Positions 63,555-64,000 of a stretch of DNA of 64,000 bases are shown piece after piece; position 1 is the stretch's first letter; each line of letters starts with the position of its first letter. Both the position numbers and the translations under genes were made by a program. The DNA is taken from positions 4,337,501 to 4,401,500 of the forward strand of contig NZ_CP151076.1 of NCBI RefSeq assembly GCF_038096165.1, in the 5' to 3' direction. Origin of the DNA: Pseudomonas sp. G.S.17 (lineage in GTDB: Bacteria; Pseudomonadota; Gammaproteobacteria; Pseudomonadales; Pseudomonadaceae). The notes beneath the pieces were generated by a model. It saw only the letters and a program-made list of their open reading frames with translations, ran no database searches and was not told the DNA's origin.

Positions 63555-64000
63555 GCCTTGCTCCTCCCCTTGGCGCGACTGGCGAAAGTGCGACCCATTT
63601 CAACCTCTTCGTTGGTGGCCTGGCGGGTACCGGTGAAGTCGACGAATCGAACGAACTTACCTTCCTGCTGAACAACGCAGCTCCCCGGCTTGGCGTGGCG
63701 GCACTTGCCGACGATCAGTTCTGTCAGCCCGTTCTGCCCCTCCTCTGTTTCCATATCCCGATGCACCAGAATCACGACGTCGGCGTCCTGCTCGATCTGG
63801 CCGGAATCCCGGATGTCGCTCGGGCGTGGCTTCTTGTCCGGCCGATTGGTCGATCCCCGGTTGAGCTGGGCCAGCACCACGACGGGAATTTTCAATTCCT
63901 TCGCGAGATTCTTCAGCGCGGTGGACACCTTGCCGACCTCGACAGAGCGGTTCGCACCGCTCCCAGCACAGATCAGCTGGAGATAATCGACCAGCAGCAC
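63551..64000 (-). CDS. DnaB-type replicative helicase, 3' part only
   Basis: The last 149 residues of a RecA-fold helicase; the gene continues beyond the right edge. Walker B is LLVDYLQLI, followed by LKNLAKELKIPVVVLAQLNR and the DnaB signature DIRDSGQIEQDADVVILVHR. The C-terminal VGKCRHAKPGSCVVQQEGKF closes the helicase core. It unwinds DNA at the phage replication fork. The Walker A part is outside the window. Confidence 0.9.
   Translation of the reverse strand: MLLVDYLQLICAGSGANRSVEVGKVSTALKNLAKELKIPVVVLAQLNRGSTNRPDKKPRPSDIRDSGQIEQDADVVILVHRDMETEEGQNGLTELIVGKCRHAKPGSCVVQQEGKFVRFVDFTGTRQATNEEVEMGRTFASRAKGRSKA

Overview
The window is a piece of a Pseudomonas chromosome, most likely from the P. 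fluorescens group, with a lambdoid/HK97-type siphovirus prophage occupying its right 40 percent. The assignment rests on three things: the block metZ-purF-cvpA-dedD-folC-accD-trpF-truA in the order known from Pseudomonas, abundant REP/REPIN palindromes of the GTAGGA(C/G)CGG type found in fluorescens-group genomes, and GC-rich codon use.

Left chromosomal part (1 to about 37.15 kb). It opens with the 3' end of an IlvD/Edd-type sugar-acid dehydratase and a GntR/FadR-type regulator. Next come a YCF48-like protein and an MMPL/RND exporter encoded as a pair, an omptin-type outer-membrane protease, pepN, and a tightly packed minus-strand run (DUF1315, DUF2797; then nadK, a serine/threonine-phosphatase-like phosphoesterase and a rhomboid protease, joined by ATGA/TAATG overlaps). 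DUF1853, two MFS carriers, a D-cysteine desulfhydrase/ACC-deaminase-like gene, fadH, a nitrilase-fold membrane protein that lacks its catalytic Cys, and an AraC regulator follow. The ilvA region holds an attenuator: a 21-codon leader peptide rich in Ile and Val, alternative hairpins, and a 27-codon open frame whose stop overlaps the ilvA start. After it lie a DUF2242 lipoprotein, a divergent LysR/MBL-fold pair, a tRNA operon (Val-Asp-Asp) with a near-consensus promoter, and the metZ to truA block, all on the minus strand.

Prcophage part (about 37.2 kb to beyond 64 kb). Transcription runs right to left, so the late genes finish next to truA and replication lies at the right edge. From right to left: a DnaB-type helicase (cut by the window edge), three small genes including a possible late regulator, a phage tRNA-Ser(UGA), an HNH-AP2 homing endonuclease, holin-Rz-Rz1, small unknowns, HNH nuclease, terS, terL, a prohead protease fused to the HK97-fold capsid protein, portal, connectors, tail tube, tail chaperone with a -1 frameshift, a membrane zinc-ribbon cargo gene, a 1772-residue tape measure, tail-tip genes, an Asp-box tail protein and a lysozyme-like protein. 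No integrase is in view, so the other end of the prophage and its att site lie outside. The junction (37.2 to 37.6 kb) is an unusual non-coding stretch of stacked hairpins and 33-bp repeats.

The most informative observations are the ilvA attenuator with two unannotated-size small frames, a REP half-site read as protein inside the desulfhydrase gene, the hairpin cluster at the prophage edge, the phage cargo genes, and the unusual capsid-before-portal order.
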